Source: Chamaecyparis obtusa
Lineage: Eukaryota; Streptophyta; Pinopsida; Cupressales; Cupressaceae
Direction of reading: 5' to 3'
NCBI GenBank assembly: GCA_027943335.1
Contig: BSBK01007029.1
Coordinates: forward strand, 682,001-746,000
Length of the DNA: 64,000 nt
This document shows, one piece after another, positions 21,039 to 35,115 of this stretch; position 1 is the stretch's first letter, and every line of letters starts with the position of its first letter. Made by a program: the position numbers and the translations under genes. The notes beneath the pieces were generated by a model, which saw only the letters and a list, made by a program, of their open reading frames with translations, was not told the origin of the DNA and made no database searches.

Positions 21039-22278
21039 CATTGTTTACATCTTAGCATTTGGAATGCTCGATGACCTGCGAGCTTTGAGAGCTAGGGCAT
21101 CATTGCTATTACCTTCAAGGCATTGTGTGAAGTGTTTGATCTCTCTTTATTTGTTTTACTATTGATATTCACTATGTGGTACTCCCTATTTATGATCATT
21201 TCATAAGGAAATGTCTTGATGGCTCGCGGGTTGCAAGCTAGGGCATCATGCATTGTTTATGAGCTCACTGTTTGAGCACCTCATGTCTCTATTTTATTGG
21301 TCGGTGCTCTATTTGTTATACTAAGTTTACATCATCTATTTAGTCTTAATAAATATCTTATAAAACAAAATAAAACTAACCCAAAATACTTTATCTTAAT
21401 AAAATCTTAATAAAACAATATATTTAGTCTTAATAAAATCTTATAAAACAAGATATATTGTGTGAAGTGTTTGATCTCTCTTTATTTATTTTGATGTTGA
21501 TATTCACTAGCTATATGGTACTCCCTGTTTATGATCATTTCATGAGGAAATGTCTTGATGGCTTGCGAGCTACAAGCTAGGGCATCATACATTGTTCGTG
21601 AGCTCACTGTTTAATACTAGCATTGTTTACATCTTTTCATTTGGAATGCTTGATGACCCACGAGCTTTGAGAGCTAGGGCATCATTGCTATTACCTTCAA
21701 GGCATTGTGTGAAGTGTTTGATCTCTCTTTATTTGTTTTGCTATTGATATTCACTATGTGGTACTCCCCATTTATGATCATTTCATAAGGAAATGTCTTG
21801 ATGGCTCGCAGGCTACAAGCTACGACATCATACATTATTCATGAGCTCACTATTTAATACTAGCATTATTTACATCTTTTCATTTGAAATGCTTGATGAG
21901 GTGTGAGCTTTGAGAGCAAGGGAATCATTTCTATTACCTTCAAGGCATTGTGTGAAGTTTTTTATCTCTCTTTATTAGTTTTGTTGTTGATATTCACTAT
22001 GTGGTACTCCTTGTTTGTGATCATTTCATGAGGAAATGTCTTGATGGCTCACGGGCTGGGCATCATGCATTGTTTATGAGCTCACCATTTGAGCACCTCA
22101 TGTTTCTATTTGATTGGCTAGTGCTCAAACAGTGAGCTCATAAACAATGCATGATACCCTGGCTTGCAGCCCGCGAGCCATCAAGACATTTCCTCATGAA
22201 ATGATCATAAACGAGGAGTACCACATAGTGAATATTAACAACAAAACAAATAAAGAGAGATCAAACACTTCACACAAT
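21039..22278. repeat. Second cluster of the 243-bp repeat, with an inverted copy
   Basis: Units begin at 21039, 21620 and 21863, with a partial unit at 21462-21619. A further copy at 22128-22278 is in reverse orientation. Between the units at 21300-21460 lie short repeats of TTAGTCTTAATAAAATCTTATAAAAC. Confidence 0.8.
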
Positions 22279-22410
22279 GTATGTTGTTTTATAAGATTTT
22301 ATTAAGACTAAATATATTGTTTTATTAATATTTTATTAAGACAAAGTATTTTGGGTTAGTTTTATGTTGTTTTATAAGATTTTATTAAGACTAAATATAT
22401 GATGTAAACT
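21323..22410. repeat. Large inverted repeat (about 285-bp arms, 515-bp spacer)
   Basis: 21323-21612 is the reverse complement of 22128-22410 with scattered mismatches. Each arm contains part of a 243-bp unit joined to the TTAGTCTTAATAAAA block. The spacer holds further direct 243-bp units. Confidence 0.75.
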
Positions 22411-22437
22411 CATAATTATACTTGATATATATATATA

Positions 22438-22739
22438 TACTTCAAAGGAGGAATTATTAAATATAGTTGTAGGTAGTTATCTCTTCTATAATGATGGAGG
22501 AGTGAAATTTAATGATCAATGAGGTTGCTACTATTAGATCATACATTAATACACTTACTATTTTGAATTTGAGCTCGGGCATCATGCAATGTTATTGTTG
22601 TCATTGCATGCTTGCTGCTGTTGTGTACCATATATTGTTTTATACACTGTTTATTTCATTGAGATTGTGAGCTTGGCATTTGTAATGTATTTTCTGTTAT
22701 TAGATCAATGTCGCCATATTGTTGAGGTTGTAGATGCAT
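22438..22739 (+). repeat. Segmental duplication S, copy 2
   Basis: It matches 19947-20201. It follows a short (TA)n run and directly adjoins the right arm of the inverted repeat. Confidence 0.8.
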
Positions 22740-23159
22740 TGAATCAGCAATATCATTATATTTTGATAGCAGCAATATAACAAATAGAGCACCATCCAAT
22801 CAAATAGGGACATCAGTAAGATATTTAATTCATTATTAATTTATCATGATGAAAACAATTGCATTGGGTCAAAGCACATAGAATGTGGGTAGCTTCATTA
22901 CTTCATTAGATCTATACCTTTGCTAATTTCACTAGGATCATGTAGCTTTCTTACTTATCCTTTAAAATGTAGATTCAAATATACTCCATGTCATAGCATT
23001 AATGCATAGATGATGTAGATTTGTGTACCTCTTTGTTTTGATGTAGCTTACTCACTATATGCAATGGGGCCTCCTTGGGGCTTCCAACCATGTTGTGATG
23101 TTATGATCTTTACTTGAAATCCATGATGTACACCTCCCTTAATATGCAGATTTGATGAT

Positions 23160-23645
23160 GATGTATGCCCCTTCTATTGCTTACTCATGACTGCCTTGTG
23201 CTGATGGGCATGGTGTGTGACTGTTGTGGGTGCATCATTTGGAAATGATGGCACATCAACACCAGATGAAACAACAACATCTGGTGTTGTTGTTGCACTG
23301 TTTGAATGATGTAGTCACAATAGTGACTCACCAGGTGTTCATGCAGACATAAATGAAACCATTTACTCTTTGTAACATTCTTTTGAGTGCACATGTCCTA
23401 TGGTAATGTCCCCTCCATTGCTTATGCTTGATCATGTTTGACTTGATTTGATGGGAATGGTGGGTTACTGTTGTGGATGCATTATTTGAAAATGATGCCA
23501 TAGAAACACCAAATGGAATAACAACATCTGGTGTTGTTGTTTCACTATTTGGATGATGCAGTCACAACAGTGATTCACCAGGTGTTCATAGAGACATAAA
23601 TACAACCACAACAGTGATTCACCAGGTGTTCATAAAGACATAAAT
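23160..23645 (+). repeat. Tandem duplication of about 240 bp
   Basis: Two copies (about 23160-23390 and 23400-23640) share AACAACATCTGGTGTTGTTGTT, itself a palindrome, and GATTCACCAGGTGTTCAT. The last motif is repeated once more at 23610. Confidence 0.7.
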
Positions 23646-23689
23646 GTAAGGCTTCATTTGGATTCTAGTGCCTATACACTACACATATT

Positions 23690-23972
23690 CCTGAGTGCAT
23701 TTTCCTGAGTGCACATGTTCTATAGCATAGTTCCTTTTAGAAGTGTATGGCTTAACTATGCACATGCATAATTGTAGATGAGGATCAATAATAGGGTGTT
23801 AGGCATTGCTTGATCCTTTGGATCTAACCCCATCCTTTCTTTCCTTACAGTTTCTGGATCATACATGAGCATATTGGATTGAACCCAGGGTCAACATTTC
23901 ATTACTTTAGGCAATATCAGGTATCTTCATTATTTATGTTCATCCACTTATGTATGTTTGCATTCATTCATA
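23690..23972 (+). repeat. Segmental duplication T, copy 2
   Basis: It matches 20331-20607 at roughly 90% by eye. Confidence 0.8.
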
Positions 23973-23979
23973 TTCTTCT

Positions 23980-24889
23980 AAAAATTGGCTATACTCATAT
24001 TCTTCTTGTGTCTGAGTCTTCTAACTATGATCAATTTAATGTTGTAAATCTTGACATAGAATTTGATATCAACTAATCATATATCCATTCCAAATGATAT
24101 AACTCCATTTCAATAAACATACATGCCAATCATTTGACAAAATGTCCATATGAAATCTAGAGAAATACATTAGTTTTATAGCAAATTCATGATTTATAAT
24201 GCCCCTTGATTTATAGTGAATTAATTTTATAGTGAATTCATGATTTATAATTCAGTTGTAGTAGCTCAATGTGTTTGAACTCAAGAATACCCCTTACTTG
24301 GTTTCCTACAAAGCCTTTGGCAAAATTTGTCAGAAAATTAAAAGTTTGGTCATAGTAAGTGTATAAATGAAGGATGAAACACATAGGAAGCTATGAGAAG
24401 CTATGAGAAGGTGGCATGAAGCTAATAAAAGGAGGCCTTTCAATGATGTTAAATCACAAGGGATTCTCTTTGTTCCCTGCAATGGAGTGAGCTAATTCTG
24501 AAAGTATAAATAGATAATTTTAACAATGTATAAAGTCCTTCAGTACAAGATGTAATAAAAACACTAGCAAGGTATGAGAACTATTTGACAAAATGCCACA
24601 ATAGTGGTGTCTCATGCAATGCTGAGATATTCAAAATATTATTGGATAAATAGATAATTTTAACAATGTATAATGTCCTTCACAAGATATAATGAAAATT
24701 ATGGAGTGAACTATGTTTGTCTGATTATATAACTATTATCTTATGTTAGGTATCCCACACAGTCTCATGGATTGTCAGGTACAAGTCAATACACCCCATA
24801 GAGATTAATGTCTTTTACCATTTGTAAAATATCTCTCTCATTTCCACCTATCTTTGTCATTGCATGAAGTACATGTACCAACAAATAGG
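23980..24889. other. Unassigned AT-rich DNA
   Basis: No gene recognised. A 50-bp phrase (taaatagataattttaacaatgtata) at 24507 repeats at 24653. Confidence 0.4.
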
Positions 24890-25660
24890 TATTTGTCAGA
24901 ATTGTCTTCCTCAAGCGAGGAAAATCTAGGATTAGAAGAAGAAAGTGAGACATTTAGTACATATAATTCAATGAGATCGACTTGAGGTCAAAAGATTAGA
25001 AAGAAATTCAATAAATACATGAAATTTTTCCTTGTTCAAGGGGGGTCATGTTCTTATGATGATGAGAGCAAAGGTGACTCTGAGCTATCGTTTAGGTACA
25101 AACATCTACAAAAACAATGGGTTCCTGATGAACTTCCTTCAATAAACACTAATTTTTGTGTTAAAGAGAGGATATATCGCATAGCACCATCTTCATTACA
25201 TGGTTTGGGCCTATTTTCCATGGATGGCATAAAGGTTTCTTACAAAAAAGTTGTCAAAAATATGGAGTATGTCAAACCTTTTTATAATTAGAATAGTTGG
25301 ATGTAGATTGTTAAATATAAAAAAAGTATGTGTAGGTATGCACTCGCAAAAAATTATATACAACAAAAAGTCAATGAACAAAGTAAAATAGTAGCTATAT
25401 ACGTTGATGGAAGACCAAAGCATCAAGGAATATTGTAGGTTTTATAAACAGTACATGACCTGTGTCAACTAAGAAGAAACCCAATTGTATATTTGAGGCA
25501 CATGAGGGAAATCGTGTATTTGTATGCGTGATCAAATCAATACATGGAGGCGTGGAGCTGCTTATCGATTACAATTTGAATCACATAGATACAAAAAACC
25601 CCATCACTATCATGGACACGGTGGTACACATTTTGATAATTGTCTATTATTCAATGTAAC
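24890..25660 (+). pseudogene. SET-domain protein relic
   Basis: An acidic Ser-rich leader (YLSELSSSSEENLGLEEESE) precedes the reading RIAPSSLHGLGLFSMDGIKV, the start of a SET domain (family pattern: S-x-IHGLGLF with I-x-x-G). After a stop and a frameshift, degraded SET text continues (DGRPKHQGIL, then KKPNCIFEAHEGNRVFV and IKSIHGGVELLIDYN). This corresponds to the N-H-S-C-x-P-N and GEEL-x-x-DY motifs of SET methyltransferases. The usual NH of the NHS motif and the GE of GEEL are not intact. SET proteins methylate lysines, mostly on histones. Directly downstream (64 bp) starts the transposase-like gene, which suggests the SET gene belongs to the same mobile unit. Confidence 0.7.
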
Positions 25661-25723
25661 TTAGAATAAGAACACATGTTTTAACATATCTGAATGATTT
25701 TTTTTGAAATACAAAGCTATAGT

Positions 25724-28535
25724 ATGGATCAACAGCCACACGATACGCACAGCGGTGATAGTTCTTATGGGACTTCTTCTTCCTGATAGGTAAAACTCAT
25801 TGTTGTTGTACAAATGCACATACAAGAAAAATGTTAATGCATATTTTTTGTTATGTTAATGTGTATTTTTTGTTGTTCTACTATTTTGGATTGCTTTTAA
25901 ATAAAGGGCTAATAATATTGTTCTCACAAACGAGTGCTGATCAAAAAAAGGGAAAGGAACAAGTAGTCCATGAGGAGCCGTAGGATGAGAAAGATCCATT
26001 CGATGTTGATTTTTTATCAGAGGTTAATCTCTAGGTTGCATTGGAAAGGGTCCTTTGTGCAATATCAAAAGAGTTAGCTCGAATGGTAGATATTCAACCT
26101 CACACTCTTGAAATCAAGAGGGCAGTGGATATGTTGATTGGCCGTGTTCAGAACTATAGAGTAAGTATTAATGTAGTTTTTATTTATAAAAAAAGTTCAA
26201 TAATGATTTTTATAGTATACTATTTTATTTATGTCATTAACTAAAATATATGTGTTCTCTTTATAGGGGATGCTAAATAGATTAAAGGGCATTAACTCAT
26301 ATGCAAATACTTCAGGAGGTACATCACATGTTTTATCCTCCATCTTGTCTATGGTTATCCATATTTTTTTATGCTATAACAATATTTTTGTTCAGAACCT
26401 TCTATTGAACCTATGTTGAGTACAGTGCCTAGTACAAGGATCAGATCCACAGAGGTAGTTCCACCTGCAATTTTGGTAACACGTAGCATGACCATAGATG
26501 TGATGGAAACACCTACTATTGGTAAGTAAACTCCTCTTTTTCTCTCTTATTTATCATGTGTTTGTTTCACTTGAACTATATATTCTTTCTTGGGGGGCAT
26601 TTTGTAATATTGGATTCATTTTATGTAGGAGGTGATGACGCAATTCCTGGATGTACTCATGTTAAATGTATGGGAACAATATAGTGTGATCAATTGCTAA
26701 TGAGCAATGAAGATGGACTTCCTTTGAGAGTAGCCCATCTTCCAGGTACTTTAAAGACCGATCCTTTCTTTTACTATAAAATATAATACTCATAATGTAA
26801 TGCACTAACCCCCTGTGTGGTCCCTTGCAATAACTAATTATAATAATCTCATAATTATCTTGCAGGGAATAATCTATTTTATGAAAAACTTAATCATGAA
26901 TGTTTTCACATTTTCGGGCCAACCATACGCACATGGTATCATATTTTGATTTCATTGCAAGATTAGATTTCATTTCATCCCTTTCTTCAAGTATATTAAA
27001 AGGTAGCTTCACTTCATTTATGAATCTAACAGTTTTTTTTCTTAAAAGGTGGTATTTACAAGATAAAGGGTTAAAGAATAAACTCATTGACTCTATGACA
27101 ATAGTTTTGGACCTGAAGTCTTTCATAGACTTAGACTCCTTGACAAAGCGGGCACTATTTTGAAGTATATTAGGGACAACTACATGAGCCAAATAGAACA
27201 TAGCCCTTATTATGAGTGACTTCCCTATATTCCTATTAATGAGTGGGAGGATCTTAAAAATGATACACTTGAGAGAAGTGCAAGACATAGTGGACAAGTA
27301 GTATCACCCAAGGAAAGAAGGTACATGATAATGTTAATAATGAAATTATGTACTATTTACTCTTTGTACTTATGTGGTCTAGCATATTTCAAACATCACA
27401 TAGGTTTCCTAACACAACAAAGGCAACAACAGCAAGAAAACAAAAGCATGAGCAACACAAGCTTGGCTCGAGTGGATATTCAAAACTTGTTGCACAAGTT
27501 GTAAGTACTAGTAAATGAAAAATTGTATGCAAATATTTATAATTAAATTACAATCAATTTAGTTTTGATGAAATTCACTACATAAAAATTTATGATACCA
27601 ATAAAAAAATGCAGGCCTTGAAGTTCAAAAAACCAATTACAAAAGAGGACAAAAAAATAGGCTACAAACAAGGCTATAAAGTCATGGCTGAATGATACCA
27701 AGCAATGAGTGCATAAGGTTCTTTTGCTGGATCTATTGATCAGGTAAATAAGCCAATTGATTTTTATTTCAATTTGAAAACTTTACCAATTACTATATTT
27801 GATGTTAAGTTCCAACATAAAGTGAATATATTTATTTTAAGTAAGGAAACACTAATTATATATTTGTTTAAAACTTTAAAGTGAATATATTTATATGTAT
27901 TAAACTAAAAGATTAACATTTCTCAGTATTTGTCTTGTATTTATATGCATATATTGTCAATAAATGCACTCATTATTTACATTGGAATGCAGCCTGCTGA
28001 TATTGATACTGCACCAGTCGAGCACGACGAAGGCATCGATTCTAATGTGAATTGTAGTACTCAAGGTATACATTTTCTATTCAAATTTTGATTAATGAAT
28101 ATTTAATACAAGCAAACATGTTAAATTGAATTTGGTGTAGTAATAAAAATTTAATTATAATGTGTTGGGATTAATAAAACATTTTGTATTGCAGTTGCAG
28201 GGGATGTAGAGGTTGTTCCCAATGAAAGTGTTGAGGTTCAAGCCGTTGAACAAGATGATGTGGTTGGACAAGGTAAAGAGCATCACGTTTATGTTTTTTA
28301 AAGTATTGAAATGCTTGTAACAATAATGAATATATTTTTAAATTAACCCCAATTATGATATTATGTTTTTAATTGAAGCCTTTTATTTGTTATTGCAGAG
28401 GACCCACCTTTGCAAAGGATAGTGAGATCACGTGCACGATCAAGAAGAAATGACGATGTGGACATGGATACGCCTTTGCAACAATATAGGGAAGCAGAGA
28501 AAAAAGAAAAAGCCAAAAAAAAAATGATTCTCATT
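25724..28535 (+). pseudogene. Transposase-like multi-exon gene (Transposase_24 / En-Spm type), copy 2
   Basis: Exon 1 begins MDQQPHDTHSGDSSYGTSSS at 25724. Later exons with GT/AG borders: one ending at 26160 (ERVLCAISKELARMVD), then 26266-26318, 26396-26521, 26629-26744, about 26866 to 27322 in pieces, 27408-27501 (core: KQKHEQHKLGSSGYSKLVAQV), 27616-27743, 27993-28065, 28195-28273 and 28400-28530 (lysine-rich tail). From exon 27408-27501 onward it parallels copy 1 at 461-1470, exon by exon and intron by intron. Stops inside several exons make it non-functional. By family, such proteins belong to CACTA-type transposons. The neighbouring SET relic is unusual. I have no profile score to support the name. 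Confidence 0.55.
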
Positions 28536-28545
28536 TATGCAACTT

Positions 28546-28640
28546 ATTTGATAATGACTGATGTTTATTTCTCGATGTTTATTTGATAATGACTGATGTT
28601 TATTTCTCGATGTTTATTCGATAATGACTAATGTTTATTT
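28546..28640 (+). repeat. Minisatellite, 36-bp unit, about 2.5 copies
   Basis: GATAATGACTGATGTTTATT plus TCTCGATGTTTATT is repeated in tandem just after the transposase-like gene. Confidence 0.75.
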
Positions 28641-29748
28641 ACACGTGTTTGAGCTTAGTTCCATGTTTTATTTCATTCTTTCATTTGAAATGTTAATGGG
28701 TTGCGTACAAAGGTATGTTGTAAGTCTATAGGGTTTTCTCCCTCCAAGCATATTGTTTCTATTATTGTTTCTTCTACTCTTCTCAAAAAATCTATTTATC
28801 GCTACTAGAAACACTGAGTTTCCTTTTATACACTGTTGTAATGTTGGAGGGGTTTTCGCTAAATTTTATTGGATTTCATATTTTGGGATAAATTAGTATT
28901 AGAATGTTCAATGGGTTCTTTTCTAAAACACACTACTTGAACAACAACAAAACTTGTAATACACATGCTGATTGCAACTACCAAGTTAGAAGCTTCACAA
29001 AAAACCTTAAATCATAATCTTGTCTAGAATGGTTAATCAATTGTTTAAGGTGGATTAGTTGTGATGATTAGATGTGCCATTATGATTCTTGGAACTTGAT
29101 TTGTAACCATAAGTGATGGATTTGAGGGGAGATGAAGGAATACCAAATAGTGAATTTGGAAATTTTCATTAGAGAAATTACAGTGGAGGTCTGATCAATA
29201 CAGAAGATAGTAATGGCCACAGGAGAATGAATAGTGTTTACTATTGTAGTGGGGAAGAAAGTGGAGGCCATCCATGAAGAAAATTTCCAATAAAGATGGT
29301 GTACAAGAAACCAAGGAGACTAGTATACTTTTTTAATAATAAAAAAAGTTCAATAATGATTTTAGATGTTAACTGTGGCAGTCTCTTGGTTTCAGGCAAT
29401 GCAGAAGGAGACACCTAGTTCAATATGCAATCTCAATTCATATACATAGGATATCAGGTGGAGCTGAAAAACACATTAGGGTTGCATTTTTTATAGAGGT
29501 CTTTAATTGAATATTTTAAGTTATAGACCATCATGAACATTGTAATTTTGACCTATTAAAAAAATGTAAACATGTTGTGTTTTCTCAGCTCCATCTGCTA
29601 TCTGTACATATTTTGCTTGTGTTGCATGCGCATTCTCAATTTAGAGTGGGAAAATCTTATTTTCGATGCGAGGGAGAGAAGCCAAACACATAAAGAACAT
29701 GCAAATAAACATGATAGCTATAAAACATAAATGTGGGTATCACAAAAA
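28641..29748. other. Unassigned DNA
   Basis: No gene recognised. A 30-bp phrase around AAAAAAAGTTCAATAATGATTTT at 29339 also occurs in the intron at about 26187. Confidence 0.4.
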
Positions 29749-30033
29749 CTGAGAAACATAAATGTAGGGATCATGGTCATAATTTTTTGGAGACACAACA
29801 TAATTGAATGCTATACCCAGAGGATGCAACACAACCACTACTCTTGCAGTTCTAAGTTGACACTGTGGGATCCAAAAACCATATATAGATTCCTTATCTT
29901 TGGTTTTTGGATCCCATAGTGTCCACTTAGAACTGCAGGAGTAGTGGTTGTGTTGCATCATCTGGGTATAGCATTCAATTATGTTGTATCTCCAAACAAT
30001 TGTGACCATGATGCCTACATTTATGTTTCTCAG
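29749..30033. repeat. 285-bp near-perfect palindrome
   Basis: Arms 29749-29881 and 29901-30033 (133 bp each) are reverse complements with few mismatches, with a 19-nt loop. Ends are CTGAGAAACATAAATGT / ACATTTATGTTTCTCAG. Apparent open frames on both strands are mirror images of the same arm and not genes. It resembles a foldback MITE or hairpin-RNA locus. Confidence 0.85.
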
Positions 30034-30139
30034 CTGTTGTGTCCCAGGACCCTTTATGAACCTTTATGACCCTTTACAATCCCTAAGAATACATCTTATA
30101 GGTCTTAAAGTGATGTAAAGGATCATAAGAGGATCTTAG

Positions 30140-30235
30140 GAGGGGCGAGATGAGCTTACACCTTCACGTGGTTGGCCCTGTTAAGTAGAGAATGTTAAAA
30201 TATTATCAAAACAAAGAGAAGCTCAATAATTTAAG
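30140..30235 (+). repeat. Repeat shared with 1718-1830
   Basis: It contains CACGTGGTTGGCCCTGTT and AAACAAAGAGAAGCTCAATAA, as in the copy at 1718-1830. Confidence 0.65.
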
Positions 30236-31504
<1,269 letters not shown>

Positions 31505-32200
31505 GACTACAATTTTGATAATAGTGTTGTACCACCTGTTGAGTCTTCTTTTATGTCTTCTCTGAGGATCGGTAAATCTAGCAGTAGACATAATATAAAT
31601 AATGACAGTGATAGCAATACTTATGATGAGCTTGATGAACTTGAAGCTCTTATGACCTGAAGACTACCTAAAGGTAAAGGTAGATATAAGGGTAAATTAC
31701 CTTTGGCTTATTTTAACTATAAATAAGTTGGCCATATTGCTGCTAGATGTTCCAATAGGAAGGAGGAAGATAAAGACCAAGACTGATCTGGTGATGGAAG
31801 CTATGGAAGAAGAAATAATAGAGGTTACTGACACTACAACAAAAATAACTAGGATTACAAAGGTAAGGGAAAAAAGGCATGTTATTTAGTTGAAGAAGAG
31901 GATAGCGACACCGACACCAATGATGATGTTGAGGTAGTATTTGTTTCAATGAAAGATAATTCTGAGGAAGAGGAAAGGTATGTAGAAACAATACTCATCT
32001 CTAAAGTTAGTAAAAATGATACTTGGATCATTGATAGTAGTTGTACACATCACATGACTGGTGATGAAGATAAGTTTGATCATCTTGAGCATTATAATGG
32101 AGGATCAATAAAAATGGGTAATGATACACCTTGCATGGTTAAAGGAAAAGAATTTTTATTGATAAATGTAAAATTAGATGTGATAATACTTATTGGGTAA
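31505..32200 (+). pseudogene. Copia 2 gag C-terminus and protease
   Basis: The SSFMSSLRIGKSSSRHN linker is followed by a broken zinc knuckle (first Cys lost, AYFNYK). The protease reading at 31949-32200 contains TWIIDSSCTHHMT, where the catalytic DSG has become DSS. It is close to 16656-17687 but lacks the TRIM insertion. Confidence 0.85.
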
Positions 32201-32359
32201 AATTAGGACTAAATTATAATTTGCTAAGTGTGGCATAGCTTAACAACTCAAGTCACTGAGTAGTATTTGAAAGCAAGAAGGTGAAGATCTATAATGAAAG
32301 TGGAAAGCTTGTCGAAATAGGAGGACAATCAAAAGGTAACTTATTTTATCTTAACAATG

Positions 32360-33570
32360 CTTAGACTTCTTGTTTACTGGTGAAAAATGAAGATGCATGG
32401 TTATGGAATAAAAGTTTTTCATGTAAATTTTGATAACATGATTAGGATTAGTAGAAAGAGAAAAGTTAGAGGACTGTCTAGCCTAACAAAATCAGATCAT
32501 GTTATGTGTCATCAATGTCAGAAAGGGAAGATGACAAAATCTAGTTTTAAAAGTAAAGACTTCAACAAAAAGAATCTTGGAGTTAGTTCACACTGACCTA
32601 TGTGGTCCCATGAGAAGTCAGAGCTACTATGGTGATAGATACTTTATTTTGTTATGTTTACACTAGATTAATGACTGTTATGTTTTTAAAAGAGAAATTT
32701 GAGGCATTTAAGATGTTTCAATGGTATAAAAGCTAAAGTAGAAAAAGAAATCAGAAAAGAACTGAAATGCTTGAGGTCTGCAAGAGGTGGTGAGTTTATT
32801 TCTAATGAATTCACTAACTATTGTAATCAGCATGGCATCAAAAGATAGGTTTCTGCTCCTAGAACACCGTAGTAGAATGGGATTACTGAAAGGAGAAATA
32901 GATCTATAGTGGATTGTGCAAGAACACTAATGATGGAGAAAAATGTTGCACAGATGTATTGGAGAGAATTCATTAGCACTATTGTATATGTCCTGAACTG
33001 AGTTCAATTAAAGAAAGACACAAACAAAACACCCTACGGGTTATGGTTTGGATACACACCGAGTGTAAGTTACTTTAGAATTTTTGGTAGCAAATGTTTT
33101 ATTTTGAAAGATGATAGGAATGGGAAATTGGACTCTAAAGGGGATGAGGGAATATTTCTTGGATATTCTACTAAAAGTAAAGCTTACAAGTGTCTTAACA
33201 AAGTTACTAATAAGATGATTGAAAGTGCTAATGTCAGAGTTGATGAATTTTTTGATAAAAATGATGAAGAAAGAAATAAGGAGTTGATAGACTATGGTAG
33301 ATTTGATTATATTGAGGATTTAGAGTACCTACCAAAGCCACGGGATGATTCAATCGAGCATCAAGAAAATAACACCGAGGAATAGCAAAGGGAAACTGAG
33401 GATCAGGAAGAAGCTATCGAGCAAAGAAATGAATCTGAATAGAATGAAGAACAAATAAGAGATCAAGTGATAGCAAGATTTGTCAAAAGACATCATCTTG
33501 AGAACCAAACCATTGGAGATAAGAAAGTTGGGATGCTGACAAGAAGTAAATTAAGACACAATACATGATT
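32360..33570 (+). pseudogene. Copia 2 integrase
   Basis: A GAG-pre-integrase piece (NEDAWLWNKSF, CHQCQKGKMTKSSFKSK) is followed by a heavily broken catalytic core. The C-terminal region at 33104-33385 is readable (GYTPSVSYFRIFGSKCFI, then EGIFLGYSTKSKAYKC), as typical of copia integrases. Numerous stops and shifts occur, and the catalytic triad cannot be read intact. Confidence 0.8.
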
Positions 33571-33599
33571 AGTTTGTGATTTTGAACTGAAGAATGTTA

Positions 33600-35115
33600 A
33601 GGTTGCACTTGAGAATGATGAATGGATCAATGCTATGAATGAAGAGATAGAACAAATTGAGAAAAATAAGACATGGACTTTAGTACCTAGACTGAAAGAT
33701 AAGAATGCTATCAATACTAAATGGATTTTTAGAAATAAGCTAAATGAGAATGGAGAAGTCACTAGGAACAAGCTAGACTTGTTTGCAAGGGATATGCACA
33801 AGAAGAAGGTATTGATTATGGTGAAACTTTTGCACCTGTTGCTAGACTAGAAGGAGTCTACATGTTTCTTGCATATGTTGGACATAATAAGTTCAAAGTC
33901 TATCAAATTGATGTTAAGTCAGCCTTTCTAAATGGAATACTAGAGGAGGACATCTACATAGAACAACTAGAAGGGTTTATTGATCCGAATCAGAAAGACA
34001 TGATATGTAGAATGCACAAAGCTTTATATGGATTAAAGAAAGCACCGAGGGCATGGTATGAAAGGTTGCATACTTATCTTTTAAGTATTGGTTTTGTTAG
34101 AACTAGTGAAAACAACAATTTGTACCTGAAAGGAGGATCTGATGATACTATTTTGATTGCTGAAATATTTGTGGATGATATAATCTTTGGAGGACAAGAT
34201 CATATTTGTAAATCATTTGTTGATGAGATGAAAAAGGAATTTGAAATGTCAATGTTTGGAGAGATTAAATTCTTTCTAGGCTTTCAGGTTATTCAACAAA
34301 ATCATGGAATTTTCATCACATAATCAAAGTACATTAAGAAGTATTAATAACATTTGGCATGGAAGATGCTAAATTAGTAGGAACATCGATAGTTACAAGC
34401 TACAAATTGACAAAAGATGATGAATCTATAGAGGTAAATAAAAAATTGTACCGATCTATGATTGGTAAATTGATATATGTTGTACACAGTAGGCCTAATA
34501 TTTTGCATGCAGTGGGGATTGTGGCTAGAGTCTCTACCAATCTGAAAGATTCACATATGATTACAGTGAATAGAATCTTGAGATACCTAAAGAAAATAGA
34601 GGATTATGGTTTATGGTATCCCAAGGAAGGAAAATTTGAACTAAGAGTTTACACTGATGTAGATTAGGCTGGAAATATAGATGACCAAAAAAGCACAATC
34701 GAAGGAGCATTTTTCTTTGGTGAAAGACTTGTAACCTGGACAAGAAACAACCTTGTCTTTCTAGTCTACTACCGAAGCAGAGTATGTTGCTGCTGCTAAA
34801 AATTGTTCAAACATTTCTTATATCAAATAATTGTTGGAAGGGATGAATGAGGTAATCACTGAGCCAATGATTATATATTGTGACAACACTAGTGCAATAA
34901 ATATTTCTAAGAATCTTGTAATGCATTCAAAGACAAAGCATATATCAATTAAGTATCACTACTTAAGAGAACAAGTACAGGAGAAGCAAGTCAAACTGGA
35001 ATATGTTACATCAAAAGAGAAACTTGCTAATATTTTTACCAAGCCTCTACTAAAGGATACTTTTGAATACTTGAGGACTAGACTTGGGGTTCGTCCCCTA
35101 TCTATCGGCCTCTAA
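33600..35115 (+). pseudogene. Copia 2 reverse transcriptase and RNase H
   Basis: RT motifs: KWIFRNKLNENGEV, QIDVKSAFLNGILEEDIYIEQ, MHKALYGLKKAPRAWYE and the catalytic FVDDIIFGG at about 34168. The RNase H part includes TEAEYVAA-like text near 34768 and ends with HISIKYHYLREQVQ and ANIFTKPL near 35035. Breaks: a frameshift near 33800, a stop at 34321 after FIT, and a TAG where Trp is expected (VDW to VD-stop) at 34665. Confidence 0.9.

Noticed and set aside
29731..30009. Two near-identical open frames on opposite strands
   Set aside because: Both come from the two arms of the 285-bp palindrome.
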